A stretch of DNA of 64,000 nucleotides from an uncultured Tateyamaria sp. (GCA_905480645.1 CAJQRC010000012.1:1-64000), one strand, 5' to 3'; shown: positions 1-9,315, counted from the first letter of the stretch. Numbers and translations: made by a program. The notes: generated by a model from the letters alone, not told the origin.

Positions 1-2
1 AA

Positions 3-155
3 ACTAGCTTGAAGCGGGCAGGGTGGGTTTATAGGTACTTATCGCAACATGATAAGCTGGACGCCATACAGATTTTGAGGCAGATTGTGTTTGTTGAACA
101 GGGAGGTTTTGCACTCTGTGCGTTAGAGTGTAGCGCATTTATTAGCACATTATGA
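3..155 (+). CDS. possible 3' end of a gene entering from the left
   Basis: Reading frame 3 is open from the window edge for 50 codons to a TGA at 153-155. The peptide is balanced in composition, with a helix-like stretch around LDAIQILRQIVFVEQ, and could be the C-terminus of a protein starting outside the window. I do not recognise the family. The other two forward frames close within about 15 bases. This may also be a chance open stretch; the left flank would decide. Confidence 0.25.
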   Translation, partial: TSLKRAGWVYRYLSQHDKLDAIQILRQIVFVEQGGFALCALECSAFISTL

Positions 156-187
156 TAATGCAGTTATACACACATGTTTTACGTGTT

Positions 188-208
188 TAAATTATGCCGC
201 ATTCCATC
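188..208 (+). repeat. 21-bp dispersed repeat, copy 1
   Basis: TAAATTATGCCGCATTCCAT plus a final C matches 33715-33735 at 20 of 21 positions (G/A at the ninth base). Both copies lie in gene-free DNA. Function unknown. Confidence 0.45.
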
Positions 209-368
209 TCAGAAAAAGTGTTGAAGTCTTTCAAAATTACCGCTTGAGGCAGATTATATTTAAATTTTACATGTAGTTGCAATTTTTAGCTGGTTTAAAC
301 TTAAGATTTAATGTGGCTTGCCATTCAATCATTCAGAAATTGTTGATTTACGAATTTGAGGTTACTCA

Positions 369-1307
369 TCACTTCCTAGCACGCTGAACGGCTAGTACTG
401 CTGCGGCGTAGTCTCCTAATGAAATCCCCCTGAAGGCAAAAGCTGCTGGTTTTTCATGTGAAACAACATCAACGTTCTTCGCAACAAGCTCTGTCAAGTC
501 GCATGTAATCCTATCATAAGGAAGCATAGGCTTATCACTTTCGAATTCTTGCTTTCGATCATCGACAATGATGGTTTGAAAAGCTTTCATGCTCTTTGGT
601 ATCCACGGAATACACGCATCCGTTATTGTGGCAAATGCATTTGGCTTTAACCAACGAGCGTCGAGAAAGGGTTTCGTTGAGAAATCCAATGTTGTCGAGG
701 TCACCACTAAATCTGCATTGGAAAGTGCGTCTTTTGCATCGGTACAGATTTTGGCCTCTAGGCCCATTTTGGAGGCATTTTTGCATAGCTTTTCGATATT
801 TGCCTTGCTGCGCCCAAATACATAAATACTTTTCAGGGGAAATAGTTCTGCATAAGCAGCCAAGTGGGAATGAGCCTGCACACCGGCACCCACAAAAGCC
901 ACAGACTGGGCATTCGAAACAGCAAGACGACGCCCAGCCACTGCTGAAAGGGCTGCAGTTCTGACTGCCGTTATCCAGTTTGCGTCCAGAATTGCCTGCA
1001 AAATTCCTGTTTGAGCGTCCAGCACCATGATCGCTCCGTTGATGGCCGGAAGTCCGTTTTCTGGATTTTTGGGGCATACTGTTACTTGTTTGGTAACAAT
1101 GAAACCGTCGTCTCCCACTGCCAGAGTAGACATCGCATAGCGGCCGTCACCGGGCAAAATAGCCGACTTAGGGGCAGTATGAAGTTTTCCATTAGCTTTT
1201 GCTATAAGCGCCGATTCAATTGCGTTGGCAACTTCCGAAGGCCGGATGTTTAATTCCTTGAGATCCTTGTCGGAAAGATAAACTGGTTTTTTGTTAGGGT
1301 GCATCAT
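369..1307 (-). CDS. ornithine cyclodeaminase / mu-crystallin family enzyme
   Basis: The 312-residue product has the length and layout of the ornithine cyclodeaminase/mu-crystallin family. An N-terminal dimerisation and substrate half carries the conserved TAVRTAALSAVA segment, and the Rossmann half begins with VAFVGAGVQAHSH, the NAD(P)-binding glycine loop. Family members include ornithine cyclodeaminase, alanine dehydrogenase and 1-pyrroline-2-carboxylate or ketimine reductases; sequence alone does not separate them. It is monocistronic and divergent from the secretion genes to its right. The start may be either of two adjacent ATG codons. Cytoplasmic role in amino or imino acid metabolism is inferred from the family. 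Confidence 0.85.
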   Translation of the reverse strand: MMHPNKKPVYLSDKDLKELNIRPSEVANAIESALIAKANGKLHTAPKSAILPGDGRYAMSTLAVGDDGFIVTKQVTVCPKNPENGLPAINGAIMVLDAQTGILQAILDANWITAVRTAALSAVAGRRLAVSNAQSVAFVGAGVQAHSHLAAYAELFPLKSIYVFGRSKANIEKLCKNASKMGLEAKICTDAKDALSNADLVVTSTTLDFSTKPFLDARWLKPNAFATITDACIPWIPKSMKAFQTIIVDDRKQEFESDKPMLPYDRITCDLTELVAKNVDVVSHEKPAAFAFRGISLGDYAAAVLAVQRARK

Positions 1308-1434
1308 GCGGGCTTTCGGCTTATAAACGTGGTTTGAGACAGCTTAGTGAAGACATTGTGCATAAATTATTATATTAAAAATGAGCCTTTTGCAGGATTT
1401 TAATTTGATAACGTTGATTGAATAACTCCGTTCT

Positions 1435-1484
1435 TAAGTTAGGGACTATAAATATGTCTTAAGTTGTGCTAAGTTCTTTAAGTT
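1435..1484 (+). repeat. four copies of TAAGTT in the leader of the secreted-protein gene
   Basis: TAAGTT occurs at 1435-1440, 1460-1465, 1470-1475 and 1479-1484; the last three are about one helical turn apart. They end 21 bases before the ATG at 1506. They could be binding sites for a regulator of the protease operon; no known motif is recognised. Confidence 0.35.
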
Positions 1485-1505
1485 CTTTGGGGGAAGGGCG
1501 TTTCG

Positions 1506-1961
1506 ATGCGATATTTTTTATATCCTAAAACTGTGGTGGTTTTGTTATGGGCTTTGTCTATTTTGATAGGGTGGTCCTCTAAAGACTTGCAGGCTAGCCA
1601 AATCGAACGCCCAGTTTTATTTCTGCGTTGTGAAGAGGTATCTAAGACTGTTTGTCAGGCTATGTTTCAAGCGCTTGCAGAAGTTGCGCCGAGGCATAGC
1701 ATTCAGATAACCTCGAAAGAAACTCAGTCCGAAACTGTGTTGGTAATATTACGACTGCAAAAAACAGTGAACGCTTTAACCGGGTCGTTACGATGGAGTA
1801 GCGGCAGTGGTGCTCTTAATTATGGTCCCAAATATTGCCTTCCATCAGTTATAACAGAGACTGATTTGGTGTCCCATTTTCAAGCAAAACAGTTTGCAGA
1901 AGGCCTTATAAAGGTAACGCCCGACTTACAGCTGTTGCTACTGGCAGGATCAGGCGAATGA
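1506..1961 (+). CDS. small secreted protein of unknown function, upstream of the RTX protease
   Basis: The 151-residue protein begins with a signal-peptide-like segment (about residues 1-30, ending near LQA) and has three cysteines in the mature part, two of them close together (RCEEVSKTVC). A strong purine-rich ribosome site (GGGGGAAGGG) precedes the ATG. It ends 27 bases before the protease gene in the same direction, so the two are probably cotranscribed. Serralysin operons often encode a small periplasmic inhibitor, and its place would suit such a role, but no inhibitor motif is visible. Family not recognised. Confidence 0.65.
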   Translation: MRYFLYPKTVVVLLWALSILIGWSSKDLQASQIERPVLFLRCEEVSKTVCQAMFQALAEVAPRHSIQITSKETQSETVLVILRLQKTVNALTGSLRWSSGSGALNYGPKYCLPSVITETDLVSHFQAKQFAEGLIKVTPDLQLLLLAGSGE

Positions 1962-1988
1962 TCAAGCAAATTACTCGGATATAATCGC

Positions 1989-3857
1989 ATGTGTATAGTT
2001 TGCGCAGCCACCGGAACATTTGACCCAGCCCGTCACCCTGATGGGCCGGATCCGATGTTTGCCACTATTAATGAAAATGTAGATGCGCAAAAAGATGAAA
2101 ATACCACCAACGTAATGTCAGTTGGTGATACTTTTAATGGTAGTGTATCAGACAGTACGGACGCAGACTGGGTTAAAATCACTTTTACAGCTGGTGAAGT
2201 TTATACAATTAATTTGACTGGAAACACTCTGAGCGATCCATATCTGTATTTGATGGATAGTTCGGGCTCTGAGATAGCTAGAAATGATGATGGTGGTCCG
2301 GGCCTTGACTCTAAGCTTACCTATACGGCTTCAACGTCCGGAACTTACTATTTAGTAGCTGACGCATATTCCACGAATATCGGGTCTTACAGCCTATCGG
2401 TCGAGCGAGAGCGTCCTGCGACTTTGGACGAACTGGCATTGTTTCTTACTGAAGGTTATGCTGGCCGAGAGTACAAGTTTGATACATCTTCTTCTAATGT
2501 CATTTCGGTTAATCTCTCGGGGCTTACTGCTGCAGGTCAGCAGTTAGCTCGTTGGGCGATGGACGCTTGGGAAATGGTCGTCAACCTTAATTTTGTAGAA
2601 GTTTCATCTGGTGAAATGCTCACAATGGATGATAACTCTTCGGGCGCTTATGCCTATTTCCCCGGCGGTTCTGGTTCAGATGGAGTTGAGCTTAATGTTT
2701 CAACTGGCTGGTTATCTTCCTATGGAACGTCCATCGACAGCTATTCTTTCCAAACATTCGTACATGAAATTGGACACGCCATTGGTTTGGGCCACCAAGG
2801 CGGTTATAATGGCTCTGCAACCTACGGAATTGACAATGACTTTGTAAATGACAGTTGGCAAATGTCCATCATGTCCTATTTCAGCCAAACGGAAAATACG
2901 GCTACTACTGCTTCGTATGCATATTTGGCTGGTCCAATGATGGCTGATATTCTAGCAAGCCAAAATCTTTACGGTGCACCAGATAGTAGCACTGCAACCG
3001 CTGGTGACACGACCTATGGAGCCAATTCAAATATTGGAAATTATCTCGATCAAGTGTTTGATGAATTGGCAACAGGAACCACGACATCAAATGTTACGGG
3101 TAATCCGATTGCATTCACTATCTATGATCAAGGTGGTGATGATACTCTTGATCTCAGTTTTTTGACTAGTACAGCGCGCATCGACATGCGGGCAGAACAA
3201 TTTTCAGATTTAGCTGGTTTGACTGGTAATATGGGCATTGCTCGTGGAACGGTTTTAGAGCGAGCTGTGCTGGGGTCAGGGAACGATACAATTACCGGCA
3301 ATTCAGCAAATAATTTCATTAATGGTGGTGGGGGTGATGATAAGCTCGATGGTGGTGATGGTAACGATGAATTATCTGGTGGCAGTGGTACTGACTGGGC
3401 ATATTTTTCATCGGGAATTTCAGATTATACTTTTAGGGCGTTAGCTTCTTCTATTTCGGTTACCAACAATTTTACGGATACAGTACTGAACGATATCGAG
3501 ATGTTTTCTTTTGAGGGGTATTCAATTTCCTATGAGAATTTGCTCACTTTTATAAATGATGGAACGCTGCCAGTCACTCCAGACGATGACACTCCAGACG
3601 ATGACACTACAGTTTCATTGCTTGATGAGGCTGATTTCTTTGTTTTTTCAGGTTATGAGAACAGTCGAGGGATATTAAATGCTGCTTCGAGTAGCGGTGC
3701 GAACCAAGAGAGCATTGGTGCCATTGTATCTGGTTTATTCCCATTAAGTAGTTCAAATGAAAGCAGTGGAAGCGCAATTAGGAGTGCTCAATCTCAAGCT
3801 TCCGCTGATACTGACACCAATTCAGCATTATTTTACGAAGATGATTTCATGATTTAA
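1989..3857 (+). CDS. secreted serralysin-type RTX zinc metalloprotease with N-terminal PPC domain
   Basis: The 622-residue protein has a short cysteine-containing leader, a bacterial pre-peptidase (PPC) beta domain at about residues 45-135, and a peptidase M10 domain with the zinc motif HEIGHAIGLGH (259-269) and the Met-turn SIMSY (293-297). Calcium-binding glycine/aspartate nonapeptides (GGGGDDKLDGGDGNDELSGG) lie near residues 440-465. A linker contains a 15-bp tandem duplication (3576-3605, TPDDD twice). The acidic-hydrophobic C-terminus, EDDFMI, is typical of type I secretion signals. There is no Sec signal. Most serralysins lack an N-terminal PPC domain. The convergent ABC and HlyD genes at 5928-8971 are the probable exporter; an outer-membrane TolC partner is not in the window. 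Confidence 0.92.
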   Translation: MCIVCAATGTFDPARHPDGPDPMFATINENVDAQKDENTTNVMSVGDTFNGSVSDSTDADWVKITFTAGEVYTINLTGNTLSDPYLYLMDSSGSEIARNDDGGPGLDSKLTYTASTSGTYYLVADAYSTNIGSYSLSVERERPATLDELALFLTEGYAGREYKFDTSSSNVISVNLSGLTAAGQQLARWAMDAWEMVVNLNFVEVSSGEMLTMDDNSSGAYAYFPGGSGSDGVELNVSTGWLSSYGTSIDSYSFQTFVHEIGHAIGLGHQGGYNGSATYGIDNDFVNDSWQMSIMSYFSQTENTATTASYAYLAGPMMADILASQNLYGAPDSSTATAGDTTYGANSNIGNYLDQVFDELATGTTTSNVTGNPIAFTIYDQGGDDTLDLSFLTSTARIDMRAEQFSDLAGLTGNMGIARGTVLERAVLGSGNDTITGNSANNFINGGGGDDKLDGGDGNDELSGGSGTDWAYFSSGISDYTFRALASSISVTNNFTDTVLNDIEMFSFEGYSISYENLLTFINDGTLPVTPDDDTPDDDTTVSLLDEADFFVFSGYENSRGILNAASSSGANQESIGAIVSGLFPLSSSNESSGSAIRSAQSQASADTDTNSALFYEDDFMI

Positions 3858-4039
3858 TTACGAAGAGATTATTTTTGTTGTTTAACGGTTTGTTGGCATT
3901 TTTATTTTAAAAAGCTGTTCAATGTTATAGTATGAGATAATGATGCCGGAAATCTGATTAAACTTGAATTTGCAATATTTCTTTTAATTGCAGTATCGTA
4001 CTGAGCCGACAACGGATCGATTGCACTAGGAGTAAAGAA

Positions 4040-4831
4040 TTGAACATGAATTTTTATATAGCTTGGTGTTTTTCTTTGTGTACACTTTTGACCGCCTGTG
4101 GCGGGAGTACAACCAGTGTTAGTGAAACCGCCCAATTTACAACTTTAAAACAATTCAGTGATAGTGCCGGGGTTGCTAGAGGCGTGTATGCGGATGGAAC
4201 CGAAACTGTTTTTATAGCATCAAACGTCGCTGGGATTGTAACAGCTGCGAATAAATCGGTTGGGACTACCGTTGGTGCCACAACAACTTATCGATCGACA
4301 GCATTTAGTGGGGTGCCGGTGACACAGAGGTTAAGTAGTGCAGTTGTAAGACGCGGTACAGTTGTGCTCGAAGGTCAGACAGCTAACGTTCTTATAGTGC
4401 AAGAAAATAATGGACAAGCTGGCCTTGTTTATATGGCCGCGCCAAGTGGGGATATTCTTACCGCAAGTGGTACCGCCTTTGGAGCTGCTCCGAACGGTGT
4501 ATTTACATATAACGGTACGCATATCATAGCTGAACGATCTGTGGGGGGGGGCGCACAAGATGGCACTTTCTCATTACAGGCAAATTTTAACAATAAAACG
4601 TTCAGCTACAATGGAAAGACAACCAGCACTGCACTTACAGGAAGTGGTACAATCGATACTGTTCGAGGCAGAATATCAAGTAATAATTTGTCTTCAAATG
4701 TAAACGGGGTAACAAGTACTGCGACTTTGTATGGCCAATTACATGGTACTGTGGCGCAATCTACCAGTGGCGTATTCCATACAAATGAGGCTGATCCTAA
4801 TTATGCTGGAGCTTTTGTCGGAAGCCGGTAA
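4040..4831 (+). CDS. TbpB-like surface lipoprotein
   Basis: The 263-residue product has a lipoprotein signal with lipobox LLTAC followed by GGS. The mature part is rich in Gly, Ser and Thr and in beta-strand patterns. Its C-terminal half (alternating FNNKTFSYNGK and GTIDTVRGRISS segments, ending AGAFVGSR) resembles the small barrel of transferrin-binding-protein-like lipoproteins. A TTG at 4040 lies 7 bases after AGGAG (4028-4032); an ATG six bases later is the alternative start. The next gene encodes a Slam-like outer-membrane barrel, which fits a lipoprotein and translocon pair. A nine-G tract interrupts the coding region. Ligand unknown. Confidence 0.65.
   Translation: MNMNFYIAWCFSLCTLLTACGGSTTSVSETAQFTTLKQFSDSAGVARGVYADGTETVFIASNVAGIVTAANKSVGTTVGATTTYRSTAFSGVPVTQRLSSAVVRRGTVVLEGQTANVLIVQENNGQAGLVYMAAPSGDILTASGTAFGAAPNGVFTYNGTHIIAERSVGGGAQDGTFSLQANFNNKTFSYNGKTTSTALTGSGTIDTVRGRISSNNLSSNVNGVTSTATLYGQLHGTVAQSTSGVFHTNEADPNYAGAFVGSR
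4543..4551 (+). repeat. G9 homopolymer inside the lipoprotein gene
   Basis: Nine consecutive G bases encode Val-Gly-Gly-Gly near codons 168-171. Gain or loss of one G would shift the frame and truncate the protein, so this is a candidate phase-variation tract. Confidence 0.6.
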
Positions 4832-4841
4832 AAAAATTAAC

Positions 4842-5894
4842 GTGATTACACTTAGACACTTAGTAGCAGCACTCAGTTTAGCGCTTCTTACTCCAACAGT
4901 ATCAAATGCTTTTTGCTTTCAGCCTTTAGCGAACAGTCGATTGCAGGTTTTCTGCATGGCGAATGTGCTAATTTCCAGAGCAACCAACTTGGGTTCTGTT
5001 GAGTTATTAGATTATCGATTGAAGCAAGAAGGGTATAGCAGGGGACTTGGCCTACCAGGTATGGTAAAACAGGTAACTTTCTCGCCCTATGCTTGGCCTG
5101 TACTTGATTACAGTTCAGATATTAATGGTGGAAATCCTGATAAGCCGCTCAAGCTTGGGTCTCTAACGTTTTATGGCGATGAAGAATATATTCGTAAAAA
5201 AGGAGTGCTTATCGGTGTTGGGTTTGGCGGCACAGGTCGTGCAATTTATGGCCAAGGGAAATATTTAGATTACAGTATTGGCGGTACATACACCTACTCT
5301 CCTAAACACAAGATTAGTGTTACTGGTGGTTTTGCCAATGTTTGTAGTAAAAACGATGTTGGTAAAGATTTCTTTTTAGACGGGTGTGTGACTACAAACA
5401 GGGTAAAAAAAGATTTAACTGACCAAAAAGCGAGTAGTGCGTCACTCAGCATAGCTAAGTTATTTTCCGAAGGTCAGAAGCGTTTTCATCAAGCCAGCGT
5501 TGGGGTTCAGCGTTATATAGATGACGACTACGAACAGAACCAAATCACAATGCAGTTAGAAACAGTGCATCGCTCAGATATATTCACTTCCATTGATGTG
5601 TCGTTAGGTGACAAAGTGAAAAACACTCTCACAACCCGTTACAGCGTTACCGGTACTGTTGGCACCAACTTATTCGAAAAACCGATAAGTATCTCTTTTT
5701 CGTATTCATCCGCAGATGGTGGAAAGTTATTAGGCCTATCACGTGAGGAAACGACAAAACTTTTTGGTTTGAAGTACGCAGTCCATCCTCGCATAAACTT
5801 AATCCTAGGTTATAGAGATACTAACAGTAATATTGATTATTTCGATGAGAATGAAGCAATCGTTGCCGTTCAATTCGCTCCAGTACAGTTTTAA
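4842..5894 (+). CDS. Slam-like (DUF560-type) outer-membrane beta-barrel protein without TPR domain
   Basis: A signal peptide (about 23 residues, ending VSNA) is followed by alternating beta-strand segments and a terminal Phe, as in outer-membrane barrels. The region PVLDYSSDINGGNP then LGSLTFYGDEE looks to me like the start of the barrel of surface-lipoprotein assembly modulators (Slam); the usual N-terminal TPR region is absent, with only about 60 residues before the barrel. I chose GTG 4842 because it places the signal peptide at the N-terminus, 10 bases after the lipoprotein stop; an in-frame ATG at 4803 would overlap that gene. Probably helps move the neighbouring lipoprotein to the surface. 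Confidence 0.55.
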   Translation: MITLRHLVAALSLALLTPTVSNAFCFQPLANSRLQVFCMANVLISRATNLGSVELLDYRLKQEGYSRGLGLPGMVKQVTFSPYAWPVLDYSSDINGGNPDKPLKLGSLTFYGDEEYIRKKGVLIGVGFGGTGRAIYGQGKYLDYSIGGTYTYSPKHKISVTGGFANVCSKNDVGKDFFLDGCVTTNRVKKDLTDQKASSASLSIAKLFSEGQKRFHQASVGVQRYIDDDYEQNQITMQLETVHRSDIFTSIDVSLGDKVKNTLTTRYSVTGTVGTNLFEKPISISFSYSSADGGKLLGLSREETTKLFGLKYAVHPRINLILGYRDTNSNIDYFDENEAIVAVQFAPVQF

Positions 5895-5927
5895 CTTCTC
5901 ACGGTAACGGTTATCTCTCACGAGTTT

Positions 5928-7241
5928 TTAACTGCCACGGAAAGCACGTGTGAAGTAATCCGTTAATGGCTTTGCGAGGTAATTTAGAGGTGACCGGTCT
6001 TCTGTTTTTATAAAAGCCTCAACAGGCATTCCAGGCAATAAAACTTGACCGTTCAGTTTATGCATTTCTCCTTCATTAGGAATAATTTCTATTTCATAAT
6101 AAGCAATGCCGGTTGTTTGATCAGTTAAAACGTCTGCTGAAATTTTTGTAACTTGTCCTAAAACCTCTGGTGTCATTCGCTGGTCAAATGCAGCAAAACG
6201 GAGTGATGCATTTTGTCCAATATAAGTTTGATCAATATCAATTGGTTCTACGCGTGCGGATACTATCATTGGCTGGTCTTGCGGAATTATATACATGATA
6301 GGTTCAGCTGGTGAGATGACAGATTGGAGCGCAAAGACCTGAGAGTCGTAAATTGCTCCGCTCACTGGTGCACGCAACTCTGTTCGCGATAATGTCTCTA
6401 AAGTACTCAAACGACGCTGAACAAGATCAACTTCTTGAAACTGAAGGTCTCGCAGGGATGAAATCGCCTCTTCGCGCAAACGGGTTGTGAGTGCAATTTG
6501 TTCAATTTTTAGCGCTGCTATTTTTCCGCGCAGTTGTGCTACCGATGCAGTAAGCTTTCCAATCTCACCTGCAAGTCGGGCTTGTTCTCGCTTTAGTTCT
6601 GATACGCGAGATGCGGGTGATAACCCTTTTTCAAAAAGGCTTTCTGCAGCTTCCAGCTCCGAATTTATCAATACATTTTGTGTCTGAAGTGCGCCGAGTT
6701 GCGCTTTAGCTCCGGTAATTTGGTTTATTGACTGTTTGATTTGCTCACCAATCTGCTCAGAGCTCTGCGTTAAAGTGTCTGCTCTTGCTTCAAAAAGCCG
6801 CTGCTGCCCATCTATCAGTGCTTGTACCGCTAAATCTTTTGCTGCTTCTGCTAAAAGGAATTCTGGCGCTGGCAAAATTGATAGTCCATCTCGTTCAGCC
6901 TGTAATCGCGATTTCCGAGCTAACAGTTCAAAAAGTTGACCTTCGATAATAGCAAGCTCAGACTGCAATTGTTTGTCGTCAAATCGCAATACAACGTCTC
7001 CCGCAGAAACGATATCACCGTCTTTTACCAATAAATCCTCAACGACCCCGCCTTGCAGGTGCTCTAAAACTTGACGTTTAGATTCTACTTGTATCATCCC
7101 TGATGCAATTACAGCGCCAGAGATCCTCGCCTGTACACTCCAAACGCCTAGAACCCCAACAAGTATAAATAGAGCAATTACGCCAATCAAAATTGGCCCT
7201 GTAGCCTTCCATTCAGTAGATTGTTTGAGTTTTTGATTCAT
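5928..7241 (-). CDS. type I secretion membrane-fusion protein (HlyD family)
   Basis: The 437-residue protein has one N-terminal membrane segment (about residues 17-35), a biotinyl-lipoyl half with the typical VEHLQGGVVEDLLVKDGD region, a long coiled-coil hairpin (about 100-270), and a C-terminal beta domain ending in PGMPVEAFIKT. This is the periplasmic adaptor of type I exporters, joining the inner-membrane ABC protein to a TolC-type channel. It overlaps the upstream ABC gene by 4 bases (ATGA), showing cotranslation. The substrate is most likely the RTX protease encoded convergently at 1989-3857. Confidence 0.9.
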   Translation of the reverse strand: MNQKLKQSTEWKATGPILIGVIALFILVGVLGVWSVQARISGAVIASGMIQVESKRQVLEHLQGGVVEDLLVKDGDIVSAGDVVLRFDDKQLQSELAIIEGQLFELLARKSRLQAERDGLSILPAPEFLLAEAAKDLAVQALIDGQQRLFEARADTLTQSSEQIGEQIKQSINQITGAKAQLGALQTQNVLINSELEAAESLFEKGLSPASRVSELKREQARLAGEIGKLTASVAQLRGKIAALKIEQIALTTRLREEAISSLRDLQFQEVDLVQRRLSTLETLSRTELRAPVSGAIYDSQVFALQSVISPAEPIMYIIPQDQPMIVSARVEPIDIDQTYIGQNASLRFAAFDQRMTPEVLGQVTKISADVLTDQTTGIAYYEIEIIPNEGEMHKLNGQVLLPGMPVEAFIKTEDRSPLNYLAKPLTDYFTRAFRGS

Positions 7242-8971
7242 GGTGGAGATGCTTTAGAAATGGTCTGGTGAATCTCACGTACGTTACTAACCATGGAATT
7301 GAGAACTTCGTCTCTCGGACCATCCGCCTTGATACGACCTTCATCAATGATAAGTAAACGGTCGCATTCGGAAATGGCCGTTGGCCTATGGGTCAGAATA
7401 ACTACTGAACGGTCGGACTCTTTAAATTCTCGAACAGCTAAATTTAGCGCAATTGATCCGTCATGGTCCAGCGCCGAATTAGGCTCATCCAATACAAGAA
7501 GAACTGGGTTGCTATACAATGCTCTAGCCAATCCAATACGTTGTTTTTGACCGCCGGAAAGTTGACCATCATCACTTTGCATGACAGTTTCATAGCCGTT
7601 TGGCAAAGATAATATCATTTCATGGGCATTTGCTCTTTTTGCAGCTTTAATAATTTCTTGATCATTTGGTTTAGTGCTCATTCGGGCAATATTTTCTGCA
7701 ATGGTCCCTGAAAATAGTACGACGTTTTGGGGCAAGTATCCAATATTTAACCCCAGCCCTTGTGAGTCATATTGATCCAGGGTGGCTCCACCAAATCTTA
7801 CTTCACCGGCTACAATTTGGGTGAGCCCTAGCATTGACTTGGCTAGTGTCGATTTTCCGGACCCACTTTTCCCAATAACACCCACAACTTCACCCGGTGA
7901 AAGCTTAAAAGTAACGCTTGATAGAGTGGGTGTTTTAGAACCTTGTGCCATGACAGTGACGGATTTAAAGGCAATAGTGGCCGTTGGTTTCGATAATGCT
8001 AGCTTTTTGGATGGAGGTGGGGTGGTCTCAAGCAATTGAATAAGTGAGATCCAAGCCCCGCGGGCCCGTTGGACCATTGGCCACTGACCAATTGATTGCT
8101 CAATTGGTGCTAATGCCCGCCCGAGGAGAATTGATCCTGCAATCATGGCTCCAGCCGTCATTTCTCCTTGTAAAACAAGGTAAGCACCGACAGCAAGCAT
8201 TGCCGATTGCAAGAATGATCGAAAAGCTTTGGTTGTTGATGAAAATAAGCCCGTTAAGTCACTAGATCTAACCGTTTGAACAAGTGCTTGGTCACGCACG
8301 CTGTGCCACCTTTCTGAAACTGCAGTGCCCATACCCTGTGATTGGACAACTTCAGCTGATCGACGTACTTGCTCTGCGAAATTACTAGCCTGTCCAGCGG
8401 CTTCCTGTGCAGCCAAGGTTTTGCGTCTAGTCAATAAATTATTAAGTAAGGTAATAATTATAAGTGTTACACCTCCAAAAACGGCCATCCATCCAAGCCA
8501 AGGATGAAATATAAAAATTGCAGCTATGAACAGTGGTGTCCATGGAACGTCAAAAAGTGACACCATCAAAGGAGAAGTAAATAATGCTTGAACCGATTCT
8601 AAATCTCTCAAACCGTTAGCTGGTGCGCCACGCTCTTTTGGCAGTAGTGCGCGTGCCAACACTGCTTCAAAAATACGATCATCAAGTTTTGATTGAAATC
8701 GTGCGCCAAAACGTGCGAGAACTCGGCCTCGCGCATAGTCTAACACACCCATTAATCCAAAAAGGGCTGCAACAAGGATGAATAGTGCAACTAAGGTTTC
8801 TTCCGAGCGCGAGCCCAGCACCCGATCGTAAACCTGAAGCATGAATAATGGACCGGTCAACATTAAAATATTTACAAAAATGCTAAATACAAAAACTGCC
8901 CGTAAAAGCCATTTGCCTGCTGCTCGAGCTTCTCGCAGTTCTTCTTTTCCAAATGTCTGATTTTGTGCCAT
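7238..8971 (-). CDS. type I secretion ABC transporter (PrtD-like permease/ATPase)
   Basis: The 577-residue half transporter has about six membrane helices (residues 20-300) and an ATPase domain with Walker A GKSGSGKST, signature LSGGQKQR and Walker B VLLVLDEP. No N-terminal C39 peptidase domain is present, which fits the PrtD/HlyB-like class exporting RTX proteins without leader cleavage. It is first in a two-gene operon with the adaptor and is divergent from the SMP-30 gene. Inferred function: ATP-driven export of the nearby RTX protease across both membranes. Confidence 0.92.
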   Translation of the reverse strand: MAQNQTFGKEELREARAAGKWLLRAVFVFSIFVNILMLTGPLFMLQVYDRVLGSRSEETLVALFILVAALFGLMGVLDYARGRVLARFGARFQSKLDDRIFEAVLARALLPKERGAPANGLRDLESVQALFTSPLMVSLFDVPWTPLFIAAIFIFHPWLGWMAVFGGVTLIIITLLNNLLTRRKTLAAQEAAGQASNFAEQVRRSAEVVQSQGMGTAVSERWHSVRDQALVQTVRSSDLTGLFSSTTKAFRSFLQSAMLAVGAYLVLQGEMTAGAMIAGSILLGRALAPIEQSIGQWPMVQRARGAWISLIQLLETTPPPSKKLALSKPTATIAFKSVTVMAQGSKTPTLSSVTFKLSPGEVVGVIGKSGSGKSTLAKSMLGLTQIVAGEVRFGGATLDQYDSQGLGLNIGYLPQNVVLFSGTIAENIARMSTKPNDQEIIKAAKRANAHEMILSLPNGYETVMQSDDGQLSGGQKQRIGLARALYSNPVLLVLDEPNSALDHDGSIALNLAVREFKESDRSVVILTHRPTAISECDRLLIIDEGRIKADGPRDEVLNSMVSNVREIHQTISKASPP

Positions 8972-9315
8972 GTAAATTCCGATCGAATTATAAGTATGAA
9001 GCTGCCCTTAAACGGCTGATCAATCAAGCGCAGTTAGCTTTCACCCTCAAATTGAGGCTTTAAATATTTTACATTAGTGTGTCTGAGACCCTGTCTTTAA
9101 ATAAATTTCTAATGGCCGCCTGTACTCACAATCTGATGTTGCAAACATAACGCAATTATTTGGAAATTATTCTAATTAACAGTTTTAAATATGTTGGACG
9201 ATTGCCCGAGTGGAAACAAGTTTGGCTGCCCTTGCCATAAAGATGGCTTGAGCTGTAACATTTACTTACATTTTGGCGGCTGGTCATATTCCGCCTTTGC
9301 TAGGGAGACTGTACA
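8972..9315. other. 344-bp gene-free divergent promoter region
   Basis: Lies between the exporter operon (minus) and the SMP-30 gene (plus). AGGGAG precedes the plus-strand ATG at 9316. A cysteine-rich ORF from 9191 looks like chance. No RNA gene or clear operator seen. Confidence 0.5.

Noticed and set aside
559-1077. 172-codon ORF overlapping the ornithine cyclodeaminase family gene
   Set aside because: Cysteine- and serine-rich shadow frame; the overlapping gene has a clear family match.
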